A DNA stretch of 64,000 nucleotides from Sphingomonas sp. 1F27F7B (GTDB lineage Bacteria; Pseudomonadota; Alphaproteobacteria; Sphingomonadales; Sphingomonadaceae): the NCBI RefSeq assembly GCF_005503355.1, contig NZ_SCMK01000001.1, forward strand, positions 1 to 64,000. Direction: 5' to 3'. The notes beneath the pieces are model-generated. The model was not told where the DNA came from, did not search any database, and saw nothing but the letters and a program-made list of their open reading frames with translations. The translations under genes were made by a program, and so were the position numbers. Shown in pieces: positions 27,315 through 37,239 of the stretch (position 1 is the first letter of the stretch; each line of letters opens with the position of its first letter).

Positions 27315-28843
27315 ACCGCATGGCCGCGGTGGAGGGTCAGGAGGATCTCTTCGATCACGCGCCGCCGGCGGCGAGTGCGCTGCTCGAAGCATTGCGGGGC
27401 CTCGGCTATTCCGCCGAAGCCGCCATTGCGGACCTGATCGACAACAGCATCGCCGCGGGTGCCCGGCATGTCCGGATCGACTTCCTCTGGGACGGCCCCG
27501 CCTCGGTCGTCCGTCTCGTCGACGACGGGCGCGGCATGGATGACCACACGCTGTTCGAAGCGATGCGGCCCGGCGGACGCCACCCGTTGCTGATCCGGGA
27601 TCCGCAGGATCTCGGACGGTTCGGTCTGGGTCTCAAGACCGCGTCGCTGTCGCAGGGCCGGGTGCTGGCGGTCGTGTCGCGCACCGCGGACGGCGCCGAA
27701 GCACAGCGCAGCTGGGATCTCGACTATGTCGCCCGGGCTGATGAATGGCGGCTGCTGCGCAACATTCCGGCCGATGTACGGAACTATGCGATCGTCCCGG
27801 GCGAAGGCGCCGGCACTGCGGTGGTGATCGGCCGCCTGGACCGGCTGCTCGGCGAAGACATGGAGAGCGATGCGGCACAGGCCCGCTTCCGGGCGATGGC
27901 CCGCCGCGTCGAGCGGCATCTGGCGATGACCTTCCATCGCTTTCTGGAAGGCCCGCAGCCACGTCTCGAGCTCGTCATAGCCGGCGGCGGCGAGGGCGCC
28001 CGCATCGCGCCCTGGGATCCGTTCCTGCAATGGCATCCGGCCACCACCGCGACCCCCGTGGAACGGCTCGCGCACCGGAGCGGCGCGATCGAGGTTCAGG
28101 GCTTCGTGCTGCCGCATCGCGACCGGTTGACCGCCGACCAGTTCGACGACGCGGCCGGTCCGGACGGCTGGCTCGCGCATGAAGGCTTCTTCGTCTATCG
28201 CAACCGCCGGCTGCTCGTCGCTGGCGGCTGGCTCGGCCTGGGACCCGGCCGGCGCTGGACCCGCGACGATGTCCATCGCTTGGCCCGGCTCCGGCTGGAC
28301 CTGCCAAACAGCGGCGACGGTGACTGGAAGGTCGATATCCGCAAGTCGACGGCGACCCCGCCGCCTGCGCTGCGCCCCCGGCTGCAGGGCCTTGCCGATC
28401 AGGTGCGCAAGGATGCTCGCGAGGTGTTCGCTTGGCGCGGCGGCCGGAGCGCCAAGCAGCCGCGCGCGCCGGTTGTGCGCGTGTGGAACACCGTCGAGAC
28501 CGCGCGCGGCACCGTGTATCGCATCGACCGTTCCCATCCCGCCGTTCAGCGCGCGCTCGACGCGGCGGGCGCAAGCCGCCGGCTCGCCGAAGAGATGCTG
28601 ACGGTGATCGAGGCGGGACTGCCGGTACAGCGGATCTGGCTCGACGTCGCTGAGCAGGGCGATCTGCCACCGGCGCCGGCCGGTATGCCGCCCGATGAAG
28701 CTGCCGCGATGCAGTCGCTCTACAGCCATATGCGCGGCGGACTGGGCCTGTCGGCCGCCGATGCCCACCGCCGGCTGCTTTCGATCGAACCGTTCGCGGC
28801 CTATCCCGCCGCGGTTGCCCAGCTCGCAGATGAGACGACATAG
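27311..28843 (+). CDS. MutL/MORC-like GHKL ATPase
   Basis: The 510-residue protein has the GHKL ATP-binding motifs: N-box D41LIDN45 (ADLIDNSIAAGA), DDGRGMDD at 71-78 and GRFGLGLKTAS at 102-112. This type is known in restriction-like operons with C5-methylases and Z1 helicases, the group from which eukaryotic MORC ATPases were proposed to derive. It probably works as an ATP-driven DNA clamp or switch for the restriction complex. The GTG at 27311 couples to the methylase stop; an ATG at 27320 is an alternative. Confidence 0.8.
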   Translation: MNRMAAVEGQEDLFDHAPPAASALLEALRGLGYSAEAAIADLIDNSIAAGARHVRIDFLWDGPASVVRLVDDGRGMDDHTLFEAMRPGGRHPLLIRDPQDLGRFGLGLKTASLSQGRVLAVVSRTADGAEAQRSWDLDYVARADEWRLLRNIPADVRNYAIVPGEGAGTAVVIGRLDRLLGEDMESDAAQARFRAMARRVERHLAMTFHRFLEGPQPRLELVIAGGGEGARIAPWDPFLQWHPATTATPVERLAHRSGAIEVQGFVLPHRDRLTADQFDDAAGPDGWLAHEGFFVYRNRRLLVAGGWLGLGPGRRWTRDDVHRLARLRLDLPNSGDGDWKVDIRKSTATPPPALRPRLQGLADQVRKDAREVFAWRGGRSAKQPRAPVVRVWNTVETARGTVYRIDRSHPAVQRALDAAGASRRLAEEMLTVIEAGLPVQRIWLDVAEQGDLPPAPAGMPPDEAAAMQSLYSHMRGGLGLSAADAHRRLLSIEPFAAYPAAVAQLADETT

Positions 28844-28848
28844 ACGCC

Positions 28849-31740
28849 ATGCCGATCGATCCCGATGCCCAGACCCAGCTCGTCGAACTCGCCCAGCTCA
28901 GGCTGTCGCAACGCGGTGCGGCCGAACCGCTGTCCCGTGAGGAAATCACCCGGACTGTCGATCAACTGTTGGCGGCGTTCCCCGAGTGGCGCGACCGCAT
29001 TTCGCTGGACGCCGCACTGGCGACGCTCAGCTCGCTGTTCAGCACCTTCGTCGGCGAGGAATCGGTCCTTCGCGCCAACGACAACCACGCGCTCTGGCTT
29101 GACGGGCGGCGCGACCAAATCGAATGGCGGTTGTGGGAACGCTATCGCACCCACCTGATCCGCAAGCACATGCCCCAGACTGCGATCAACGCACTCGGGC
29201 GCGTTACCGATCGCACACTGGAACTGCTCGGCGACCCGTCGAGCGCCGGCGCGTTCAATCGGCGCGGCATGGTCGTCGGCGACGTCCAGTCGGGCAAGAC
29301 CGGCAACTATACCGGGCTGGTCTGCAAGGCGGTTGATGCCGGCTACAAGGTCATCATTGTCCTCACCGGCATGAACAACAATCTGCGCAGCCAGACCCAG
29401 ATCCGTCTCGACGAGGGGTTTATCGGCAAGATCAGCGTGCCGATGGACGAAGCGACCAGCCGCTTCGTCGGGGTCGGCGAGATCGACCCGTCGGTCATTG
29501 TCGACTGGGGCACCAACCGGACCGAGAAAGGCGATTTCAATCACCGGGCGATGTCGCAGTTCGGCATCCATCCCGGCGGCCGGCCGCTGCTGTTGGTCGT
29601 CAAGAAGAACGGCAGCGTGCTCAACGGCGTACTCGAATGGATCCGGTCGACGGCGAATTCGAGCGATCAGCACGGACCGCGCTTCGCCCATATGCCGCTG
29701 CTCGTGATCGACGACGAGGCCGATCAGGCCTCGATCGACACCAAACAGCAGAGCTTCAACGGGGGTGTTGCCGATCCCGACCATCAGCCGTCGCGGATCA
29801 ACGCGCGGATCCGTCAGATCCTTGGCCGGTTCGATCAGGTTTCCTATGTCGGCTACACCGCGACCCCGTTCGCCAACATCTTCATTCATCCCGATGCGGA
29901 GACCGGCAATGAGTTCCAGGACCTGTTCCCGCGCGACTTCATCATCAACATTCCGGCGCCGGAAACCTATGTCGGCCCCAGCCGGCTGTTCGGCTCCGCA
30001 GTCGACGAGGAAACCGGCGAGGCCGAGCCCGGTCTGTCGGCGCTGATCGAAGAAATCGACGACTATGCCGCGAGTACGGCGCGGCGAGAGACGCGGGGCT
30101 GGATGCCGCCGGTGCACAAGACCGATCATGTTCCACTCTACGAAGGCCGGGACAGCGTGCCGCCGTCGCTCGAACAGGCGATCGAGAGCTTCGCGCTCGT
30201 CGTCGCGGCCCGCCGCGCGCGCGGCCAGGGCCGCGAGCACAACAGCATGCTGATCCACGTCACGCGCTGGAAGGCGGTGCAACGCCGGGTCGTGCAGCAG
30301 ATCCGCGAAGCGCTGGACGCACTCGCCAATGCCATCCGCTATGGCGGCGGCGAGGGCATGCGGCGGCTTCGCGAGCGCTGGGAAAGCGATTTCGCGCCGG
30401 TCACCGCCGAGCTGGCGCTGCCCGACTGCCCGCCGGTGGCCTGGGAAGATGTCGAGGCAGCGCTCCGCGCGACGATCGAATCGATCCGGATTCGCGAGAT
30501 CAACGGCAGCTCCGCCGATGTGCTCGACTATGAGCAGAACCGCGAGAGCGGGCTTAACGTCATCGCCATCGGCGGCGACAAGCTGGCGCGGGGTCTCACG
30601 CTCGAAGGGCTGTCCATCAGTTATTTCCTGCGCGGCACCACCATGTACGACACGCTCATGCAGATGGGCCGCTGGTTCGGCTATCGTCAGGGCTATCTCG
30701 ACCTCTGCCGCCTGTTCACCACCGCCGACCTTGTCGAATGGTACGAGCATATCGCAGTCGCGAGCGAAGAGTTGCGTCGGGAATTCGACCGGATGGAGGC
30801 GATACGCGCGCGGCCGATCGATTTCGGCCTGCGCGTGCGCAGCCATCCGACGCTCACCGTCACCTCGCGCACCAAGATGCGGCACGGCACCGAGCTCCGG
30901 GTCTCCTTTGCCGGCGATGTCTCCGAGACCACGGTCTTTGCGACGGACGACCGGACGCTGCAGGTCAATCTGGCCGCCGCCAACGATCTGATCGACCGCC
31001 TCCAGGCTTCGGAAGCCATCTATCGCGCCAATCCGGAACAGACGCGCGCGGGCGGGCGGCCGCATCGCTGGGATGGGTCGCATTTCTGGTCAGGCGCGTC
31101 GTCCGATGCAGTCCTCGGCTTTCTCGATCGGTTCAGCACGCACGAGGATGCTTCGCGCGCCAGTGCGAGCGTGTTGGCGCGCTATATCCGGCGCCAAGTC
31201 CTGCTCGGAGAGCTCACCCGCTGGAACGTGCTGCTGGTGGGCGGCGAAGGTCGCGACGCGGTCACGATCGGTTCGATCTCTATGAACTCGGTGCTGCGGC
31301 AGCCCAAGGGCGGCTATGGCGACAGTCCGCCCTGGCTGACGATCGCGGCGGGCGAGCGCTTCGTGATCCGCCGTCTGCTCAACCCGCGCGATGAGGCGGT
31401 CGATATCGACGCGACCGCCTATGCTGCGGCGATGGCCGAGACGATCGCCAATCCGCCCAAGCGGCGCCGGGCCGACGACGGCCGGGCGCCGGCGCAGCCT
31501 TCGGGCGTCTATCTGCGGCGCCAGCGCGCGCCCGAGACCGGCCTGCTGCTGCTCTATCCACTGTCGCGCAGCGCCCTGTTAGGACCCGACGACACGCGGG
31601 TCGAGCATCGGTTTCTGGAGGCGGCGGTACCGCCGATCGGCATGGGGATCAGCTTTCCCGCCAGCAGCCGCGCGCAGTCGGTGAGCTATGTCGTCAACAA
31701 TATCTACGCCGCCGACGATGACGATGAGGGAGAGACATGA
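28849..31740 (+). CDS. Z1-domain superfamily 2 helicase-like protein
   Basis: The 963-residue protein has Walker A GDVQSGKTGNYTGL (about 144-157), a DEAD-like box VIDDEADQ (about 286-293), motif III VGYTATPFANIF, and motif VI QMGRWFGYRQGYLDLCRLF near 605. QMGRWFGYR is the hallmark of the Z1 family, which accompanies MORC ATPases, DUF4420 and AIPR genes. It is probably the DNA translocase of the restriction complex. It starts 5 nt after the ATPase gene and overlaps the next gene by 4 nt. Confidence 0.88.
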   Translation: MPIDPDAQTQLVELAQLRLSQRGAAEPLSREEITRTVDQLLAAFPEWRDRISLDAALATLSSLFSTFVGEESVLRANDNHALWLDGRRDQIEWRLWERYRTHLIRKHMPQTAINALGRVTDRTLELLGDPSSAGAFNRRGMVVGDVQSGKTGNYTGLVCKAVDAGYKVIIVLTGMNNNLRSQTQIRLDEGFIGKISVPMDEATSRFVGVGEIDPSVIVDWGTNRTEKGDFNHRAMSQFGIHPGGRPLLLVVKKNGSVLNGVLEWIRSTANSSDQHGPRFAHMPLLVIDDEADQASIDTKQQSFNGGVADPDHQPSRINARIRQILGRFDQVSYVGYTATPFANIFIHPDAETGNEFQDLFPRDFIINIPAPETYVGPSRLFGSAVDEETGEAEPGLSALIEEIDDYAASTARRETRGWMPPVHKTDHVPLYEGRDSVPPSLEQAIESFALVVAARRARGQGREHNSMLIHVTRWKAVQRRVVQQIREALDALANAIRYGGGEGMRRLRERWESDFAPVTAELALPDCPPVAWEDVEAALRATIESIRIREINGSSADVLDYEQNRESGLNVIAIGGDKLARGLTLEGLSISYFLRGTTMYDTLMQMGRWFGYRQGYLDLCRLFTTADLVEWYEHIAVASEELRREFDRMEAIRARPIDFGLRVRSHPTLTVTSRTKMRHGTELRVSFAGDVSETTVFATDDRTLQVNLAAANDLIDRLQASEAIYRANPEQTRAGGRPHRWDGSHFWSGASSDAVLGFLDRFSTHEDASRASASVLARYIRRQVLLGELTRWNVLLVGGEGRDAVTIGSISMNSVLRQPKGGYGDSPPWLTIAAGERFVIRRLLNPRDEAVDIDATAYAAAMAETIANPPKRRRADDGRAPAQPSGVYLRRQRAPETGLLLLYPLSRSALLGPDDTRVEHRFLEAAVPPIGMGISFPASSRAQSVSYVVNNIYAADDDDEGET

Positions 31741-32741
31741 CAGCAGTTGCCGAGGCCTGGACGGCACTGGAAGCGGAGGGGCGACGCGAACCCGGCTGGC
31801 ATGTCCGCCGGGTCCATCCAGCTGCACCCTGCGAGATCCTGGCCGGGTTGCGCCGGCCCGATGACATCCCCGGGCTGTTGCTGGAAGTTCCGGTCGACCA
31901 AGTTCCGCCAGATCTGGCGCTGCCGCGATCCAATGGATTCATCGTCGAGACCGTGCTTTTGGGGAGCGGCCATGCCGGTACGGTCCGCTTTTCGCTGGCA
32001 CTGACCGATCGCAGCTACGGCGCCGTGTTCACCGTGCTATGCGAGGATGTGGCGGACGCGGCGGCTGCGGCATCGACACCCCGGCTTGCCTTGCGGAACT
32101 GGACCGGACGGCTGCATATCTGGCAGGCGTTCATGGCCCGGCACGGCATCGGCGGTCTTTCGGATGTTGCGGTCACAGGTCTGGTCGGCGAGCTGATCTT
32201 TCTGCGGGATGAGCTGGCCCCCAGGGTCGGGCTCGGCGCAGCGGTTGCGATGTGGGCCGGCCCGTCCGGCGAGCCGAACGACTTTGCGCTGCCGGGCGGA
32301 TTCGTCGAAATCAAGGCGACGACGCGCCAGGCGCCGGAGCTGATCGACATCGCCAACGCCGACCAGCTCGACGACAGCCGCGGCCGGATACTGCTCGGCC
32401 ATGTCCGGCTGCGGATGGAGGGCGGCGCCACGCTGCCGCAACTTGCGGCAGACGTCCGGCGGCAGCTCGCCGGCGAAGCGCCGCAGTCGCTCGCTGATTT
32501 CGAAGGCCGGCTGCTCGCCGCGGGTTATCTGGCCGCGCATGACGATCTCTATGTACGCGCCTTTCGCCGCGACCGGATCGAGCTGTTCGACGTCACTGGC
32601 GCCTTTCCCAGGCTGACGCGCGCCGGGCTCGAGGTCGGGATACGGAACTGCAGCTATACCATCGAGCTGGCGGCCTGCGTGCCCTTCGCCGTCGAGCCGA
32701 CTGTGCTCGACGCGCTGACGGCGAGAAGCGCGCTTGGCTGA
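31737..32741 (+). CDS. PD-(D/E)XK motif protein (DUF4420)
   Basis: The 334-residue protein carries the DUF4420 pattern GLVGELIFLRDELAP, then MWAGPSGEPNDFALPGGFVE followed by IKAT, giving a D...EIK nuclease site. It is the likely DNA-cleaving subunit of the operon. Its ATG overlaps the Z1 stop (ATGA) and its own end overlaps the AIPR start by 8 nt. Confidence 0.82.
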   Translation: MTAVAEAWTALEAEGRREPGWHVRRVHPAAPCEILAGLRRPDDIPGLLLEVPVDQVPPDLALPRSNGFIVETVLLGSGHAGTVRFSLALTDRSYGAVFTVLCEDVADAAAAASTPRLALRNWTGRLHIWQAFMARHGIGGLSDVAVTGLVGELIFLRDELAPRVGLGAAVAMWAGPSGEPNDFALPGGFVEIKATTRQAPELIDIANADQLDDSRGRILLGHVRLRMEGGATLPQLAADVRRQLAGEAPQSLADFEGRLLAAGYLAAHDDLYVRAFRRDRIELFDVTGAFPRLTRAGLEVGIRNCSYTIELAACVPFAVEPTVLDALTARSALG

Positions 32742-34818
32742 GGAACGAGATCTGGTCACCTTCGCGGCTGCGCTTGCCGAAGAAGTGCGCGACCGAGCGC
32801 TGGGCGATTCGGCCGGCGCTGAATTCACCGAGAACGCGTTCGTCGAGATCGTCTCTGAGCATCTCGCCGACATCGGCATGTTCGACAATCCGGTGGTGTG
32901 CTTCCACCAGGGCCGTTTCGGCGCTGGCGGCGTCCGGCTGAACGGCTATGCCGTTCCGGATGACGGCGAACGGCTCGACCTGCTCGTGGCGATTTTCGAA
33001 GGCGGCACGGATCAGCGGACCGTACCCACAGCAGATGTCGCGCGGATCGGCAGCCAGGCGGCCCGTGCGCTGCAAGCAGCGGCCCGCGGCGACCAAGAGC
33101 AGATGGAGCGCGCCAGCGACGCCTATGCGATGATGCGGCGGATCGCCGAGCTGCTTGAAGGCGGCGTCCACGAGGCGCGGGTGTTCGTCCTGACCGACGG
33201 CCTGTCGGCTGCTCGCGGCCTCGAACCGCAGACGATCGGGAATGTCTCAGTCACCTTCGAGATCTACGACCTGCGCCGCCTCATGCGGACGATGGCGACC
33301 GGCCAGACGCGCGAGATCATCGAGATCGACTTGGCCGCGATGGGGCTGCAGCCGATTCCCTGCGTGGCGATGCCGGCGTCGGGCGGCGAATTCGAATCCT
33401 ATCTCGCCATCTTCCCAGGCGAAGCGCTCTACCGGATGTACGAGGAATTCGGTCCTCGGCTCCTAGAGTACAATGTGCGCGCGTTCCTCCAGGCGACGGG
33501 CAAGGTCAACCGCGGCATCCGGGACACGCTGCGCGACGAACCCCACCACTTCATGGCCTACAACAACGGTATTTCGGTGACGGTGGACGAGATCACCACC
33601 GAAGCCGCGACGGACGGGCTGAAGATCACGGGTTTCCGCGGGCTGCAGATCGTAAATGGCGGGCAGACCACCGCGTCGATCCACCGCGCGCGCAAACGTG
33701 AACGTCTCGACATTTCGCACATCCACGTCGCCGCGAAGATCACCCGGCTGCCGTCGGATAGCGTGGAGGAGATGGTCCCGAAAATCTCGCGCTTCGCCAA
33801 CACGCAGAACGTCATCCAGGAGGCCGACTTCTCCGCCAACGAGCCCTATCACATCGCGATCGAGCGACTGTCGAAGACGATCTGGGCGCCGGGCGAGCGC
33901 TCGCGCTGGTTCTACGAGCGGTCGCGCGGCCAGTATCAGACGGCGATGAACATTGAAGGCACGACGCCTGCGCGCATGCGGGCATTTCGCGACCGCACGC
34001 CGCCCGGCCAGAAATTCTCGAAGACCGACTTGGCGCGTGCGCTTAACAGCTGGGGCCGCCTGCCGCATGTCGTCAGCGGCGGCACTCAGAAGAACTTCGT
34101 CGCGTTCATGCGCAGCCTGCGCGAGCAGCGGGGCGCTTCCTGGGAACCGGATGAAGCCTATTTCCGGGAGGCGGTCGCGCAGATCATCCTGTTTGCGGCG
34201 GCACAGCGCATCGTCCGGCAGGAAGCCTTTCCAGCCTATCGCGCCAACATCGTCTGCTATCTTCTGGCGTATCTGTCGCACCGCACCGGCGGTCGGATGC
34301 TTCTCGACGAAATCTGGCGGGGGCAGGGTATCAGCGCCGGGCTCGAAGCCCTGCTGCGCAGCTGGTCGCACGGGGTCGACAGGCAAATCCAGGAGAGCGC
34401 AGCGGGCCGCAATGTCACCGAATGGTGCAAGAAGGAGGCCTGCTGGACGGGGCTGCGCAATCTCGATCTGGCGGTGAGCAATCCGCTGCCGCCCGAATGG
34501 GGCAGCGCTTCGGTCGCATCCGGCGGAGCCGGACCGGAGCTGGCCGCGCCCGATGCCCATGCCGCGGCCGCCTGCATGCGATTACCTGCGGAAACCTGGT
34601 TCGCGCTGCATCTCTGGGGCCGTCGTACGGGAACCCTTGCCGAGTGGCAGGCGGGCATTGCGCACACGCTGAGCAGCTATGCCAGCGGTGGATGGACCCG
34701 GTCACCGACACCGAAACAGGCGACGCATGGCGTGAGGATTCTGGAGATCGCCCGGGAAAAAGGCTTCGACCCTTTCCTGCCTGCGGACGTCGCGCGAATG
34801 CAGGTCGAAGACGGCTGA
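32734..34818 (+). CDS. AIPR-family (abortive infection phage resistance) protein
   Basis: The only sensible start is the TTG at 32734, inside the end of the DUF4420 gene; the upstream sequence has only a weak GAGAA. The 694-residue product shows AIPR signatures: LYRMYEEFGPRLLEYNVRAF, MAYNNGISVTVDEI and GLQIVNGGQTTASIH. AIPR proteins are linked to abortive infection, and their molecular activity is not settled. It closes the six-gene defence operon and ends 5 bases from the convergent endonuclease gene. Confidence 0.85.
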   Translation: MAEERDLVTFAAALAEEVRDRALGDSAGAEFTENAFVEIVSEHLADIGMFDNPVVCFHQGRFGAGGVRLNGYAVPDDGERLDLLVAIFEGGTDQRTVPTADVARIGSQAARALQAAARGDQEQMERASDAYAMMRRIAELLEGGVHEARVFVLTDGLSAARGLEPQTIGNVSVTFEIYDLRRLMRTMATGQTREIIEIDLAAMGLQPIPCVAMPASGGEFESYLAIFPGEALYRMYEEFGPRLLEYNVRAFLQATGKVNRGIRDTLRDEPHHFMAYNNGISVTVDEITTEAATDGLKITGFRGLQIVNGGQTTASIHRARKRERLDISHIHVAAKITRLPSDSVEEMVPKISRFANTQNVIQEADFSANEPYHIAIERLSKTIWAPGERSRWFYERSRGQYQTAMNIEGTTPARMRAFRDRTPPGQKFSKTDLARALNSWGRLPHVVSGGTQKNFVAFMRSLREQRGASWEPDEAYFREAVAQIILFAAAQRIVRQEAFPAYRANIVCYLLAYLSHRTGGRMLLDEIWRGQGISAGLEALLRSWSHGVDRQIQESAAGRNVTEWCKKEACWTGLRNLDLAVSNPLPPEWGSASVASGGAGPELAAPDAHAAAACMRLPAETWFALHLWGRRTGTLAEWQAGIAHTLSSYASGGWTRSPTPKQATHGVRILEIAREKGFDPFLPADVARMQVEDG

Positions 34819-34823
34819 CGGTA

Positions 34824-36110
34824 TCAGAGGTCCGGCGGAAACTCCTCCGCGAGCCAGGAGGAAACCGCCTCGACGCTGCCACGGCCGCCCGCGCGGAGCA
34901 GCGCAACGATATCCGCCGCAGCGATCACGATCACCGGATGCTGGTCCTCCTTGATCTCGCGATAGGCCTGGAGGTCCAGCCAGGTCGTGGTGACCAGAAT
35001 GCCGAACTGGCGGTGCCGCAGCCGGGAGATCAGCCGTGACATGTCGCGGACGCCGACCGAGCCCGGCGGCGAGTAGCATTTCGCCTCCAGCGCGAAATCG
35101 ACCAGGATCGATGCCGGGCCTGCGCCGATGCGCAACTGGCCGACGGCGTCGCGGCCGCCGTCACGGGACGGACGCGTAACGTCGAGCGAAGCGATGTCGG
35201 GGATCATCAGGCGGGCGATCGCCGCGGCGCAATGTTCGAAGGCATGCGGCCGCCCCTGGAAGTGATTGCGAACCGCCTGGATCATTGCCTCGCCATCCGC
35301 ATCGGCCGGCATCTGTTCCCGGCGGCTGCGATATTCGATCGACCGAAGCGCGATCAGCGGTTTGCGCCGTCCACTTTTCTGCCAGGTCAGCCAAGCAGAC
35401 GGGGCGAGCGCATCATCGGGCGCGCCGGCGATGACGCTGTCGATCCAGGCGCGCGAAATGACGGCGGCGTCGAGCACGGTGAAGCGCGCCCGATAATTCT
35501 GAAAGCGACGATCGCCGGCGGTTCGCCAGATCGCGACAAGGTCCTCGGAGAGCGAGAGGTCCGAGGCGCCTGGCACCGCCAATCCCAGAAAGATCATGTC
35601 GCGCCAGCCACCGGCGCGGGCGAAGAGGAAGGTGGGGGGAACCCGCAGCCGGCCTTCGGCGCCACTATGCGCGTCCTCGAAAATGCGCTGCAGTAGGCGA
35701 TTGCCGCGCCGGCCGGTGTCGTGCAACACGCGGCCCGGGCTCTTGTTGTCACCATAGTAGGTGAACACGCCAGTCTCGCGGTCGAGCGCATCGGGCCAAT
35801 CGGGGTCGCTGAAACTGGAGGTCAGCAGCATCATCTCCAGCCGCCCGGCAATGTCACCGCGGTAGCGGAAGCCTCCTTGATTGCTCATGCCGAGCAGGCG
35901 CGGAAAGGGATCGTCGCCGGCATTCCCGCTCCGGCCGCCCTGATAGACCGCATCGACATGAAGGTCGGTGATGGAAAGCTGATCGACAGAAACAATTTTC
36001 AAGACCGGCCTCTTCCAGAACAAGAATGAGGCAAGTTGGTCGATCCGCTCGGACGACTTTCCGGCCCCTTCCGGACGGAGTAGCATTGCGGAATGTTTGA
36101 ACATATCCAC
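34824..36110 (-). CDS. AspBHI-like modification-dependent restriction endonuclease
   Basis: The 428-residue protein (a start at 36086 would avoid overlap with the divergent gene) has an AspBHI-type N-domain (DDPFPRLLGMSNQGGFRYRG, then ETGVFTYYGDNKSPGRVLHD), used to sense modified cytosine. The C-terminal Mrr-like nuclease has DGGRDAVG, FALEAKCY (D...E-x-K) and SRLRHRQFGILVTT. Members cut DNA containing 5-methylcytosine in particular contexts. It is tail to tail with the methylase-containing operon, so host methylation must lie outside its target context. Confidence 0.8.
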   Translation of the reverse strand: MDMFKHSAMLLRPEGAGKSSERIDQLASFLFWKRPVLKIVSVDQLSITDLHVDAVYQGGRSGNAGDDPFPRLLGMSNQGGFRYRGDIAGRLEMMLLTSSFSDPDWPDALDRETGVFTYYGDNKSPGRVLHDTGRRGNRLLQRIFEDAHSGAEGRLRVPPTFLFARAGGWRDMIFLGLAVPGASDLSLSEDLVAIWRTAGDRRFQNYRARFTVLDAAVISRAWIDSVIAGAPDDALAPSAWLTWQKSGRRKPLIALRSIEYRSRREQMPADADGEAMIQAVRNHFQGRPHAFEHCAAAIARLMIPDIASLDVTRPSRDGGRDAVGQLRIGAGPASILVDFALEAKCYSPPGSVGVRDMSRLISRLRHRQFGILVTTTWLDLQAYREIKEDQHPVIVIAAADIVALLRAGGRGSVEAVSSWLAEEFPPDL

Positions 36111-36698
36111 TTCGACATCGATATCGAGCGGAAGATATCTGTGGAACGGCTCCGCTGGCCCTCGGCGAGGCAGGTCCGGGACGGCAGCGGCCTCGGCGGC
36201 AACCGGGACTATTGCGATCTTCGCGGACAGCCCTGGTCGGACGTGACCGATGTCCTTCGCGAGGAATATGAACTAATCGAGCGGATCGAGCTAGCCGAGA
36301 ACCCAGTCGAGGAGAGTGAACTCATCGAAGAGGAGTTCACTGACGATCCCGGCGGAATGATGGGCCTCGATATCGGTGTCGCATCGACCGTCGCGGCGCT
36401 TTCCGCGGCGGGGTGCGTGCCGTTTGCCAGCTGCAATGGCGGAGCATTCGGCGGGCCGCACCACGAATCTCATCCGCTCGTCGTCTTCTGCGCCCGCCGC
36501 GAGCATCTACCGCTGCTACTGGCAGCAGCGGAGCTGACCGGCGTGGGGATGGAAAGCGGCCAAATGGGCGAGGTCATGGTCTATGCCGATGACATCCGCC
36601 GCATGCCGGCCTTCGCAGCAACGCTGCTTGAAAATCGCGATCTTTTCGATGGGCTCGGTTTCTCCGACACCGAAGCGAAGTACTCAGACCGCGCGTGA
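36093..36698 (+). CDS. Conserved-looking hypothetical protein (201 aa)
   Basis: I do not recognise this family. The protein has an acidic middle (ENPVEESELIEEEFTDDPGG) followed by a compact block (GLDIGVASTVAALSAAGCVP, FASCNGGAFGGPHHESHPLV) with Cys, Gly and His residues that could form an active or metal site. It is divergent from the AspBHI-like gene, with overlapping 5' ends unless one of them starts later. Position in the defence island suggests an accessory or immunity role. Confidence 0.6.
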   Translation: MFEHIHFDIDIERKISVERLRWPSARQVRDGSGLGGNRDYCDLRGQPWSDVTDVLREEYELIERIELAENPVEESELIEEEFTDDPGGMMGLDIGVASTVAALSAAGCVPFASCNGGAFGGPHHESHPLVVFCARREHLPLLLAAAELTGVGMESGQMGEVMVYADDIRRMPAFAATLLENRDLFDGLGFSDTEAKYSDRA

Positions 36699-36839
36699 AG
36701 CGGCGCGCGAAAACCGATGGTATATGATCAGCTTTCGTCCGAGTCCGTCGGCTTGGTTTCAGGATACTCCACATCCATCCAGACGCGATACGCGTCTCCG
36801 AACCCGAGCGCCGGCGGCGTCGATCATCGCTTTCGCCTG

Positions 36840-37239
36840 TGACGTGCTCCCCTGAAACTCCGCCAGTTTGAGCTAGAGTCCTTCATTGAGGAGGACGACG
36901 ATGAAGCGCAGCAGGTTTAGCGAGGAGCAGGTCATAGCGATCCTGCGTGAGCAGGAAGCTGGTTCATCGACGGCGGACGTGTGCCGCAAGCACGGCGTGA
37001 GCAGCGCGACATTCTACAACCGTTCGAGTCTGCCGCTGTCGCCGATCGAGAGCTGTCGCGGACTGATCGCGTTGCTACGCCCCAGCGTGGCCATGCATTT
37101 CGGCTTTTGCGAGCTCGACATATTGAGGACGCCAATGCGATCGAGGCATTCATGATTTCGGCGGCGGGCAGCTTTCACCGGGCCTGGTCCAGAAGATGAC
37201 GGCCCACTACCGGCCCAATTTCGGCAATTCAAATGGCTT
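36840..37239 (+). pseudogene. IS3-family element remnant (orfA start plus left end)
   Basis: The left end is near 36840 (TGACGTGCTCCCCTGAAACT). orfA starts at 36901 with MKRSRFSEEQVIAILREQEA and runs to SSATFYN, then breaks off. The remaining roughly 200 bases do not encode the rest of orfA or a recognisable orfB. It is a deletion derivative. Confidence 0.75.

Noticed and set aside
28801..31083. 760-codon minus-strand frame opposite the Z1 gene
   Set aside because: It is a mirror of Z1 codons and contains none of the expected protein motifs.
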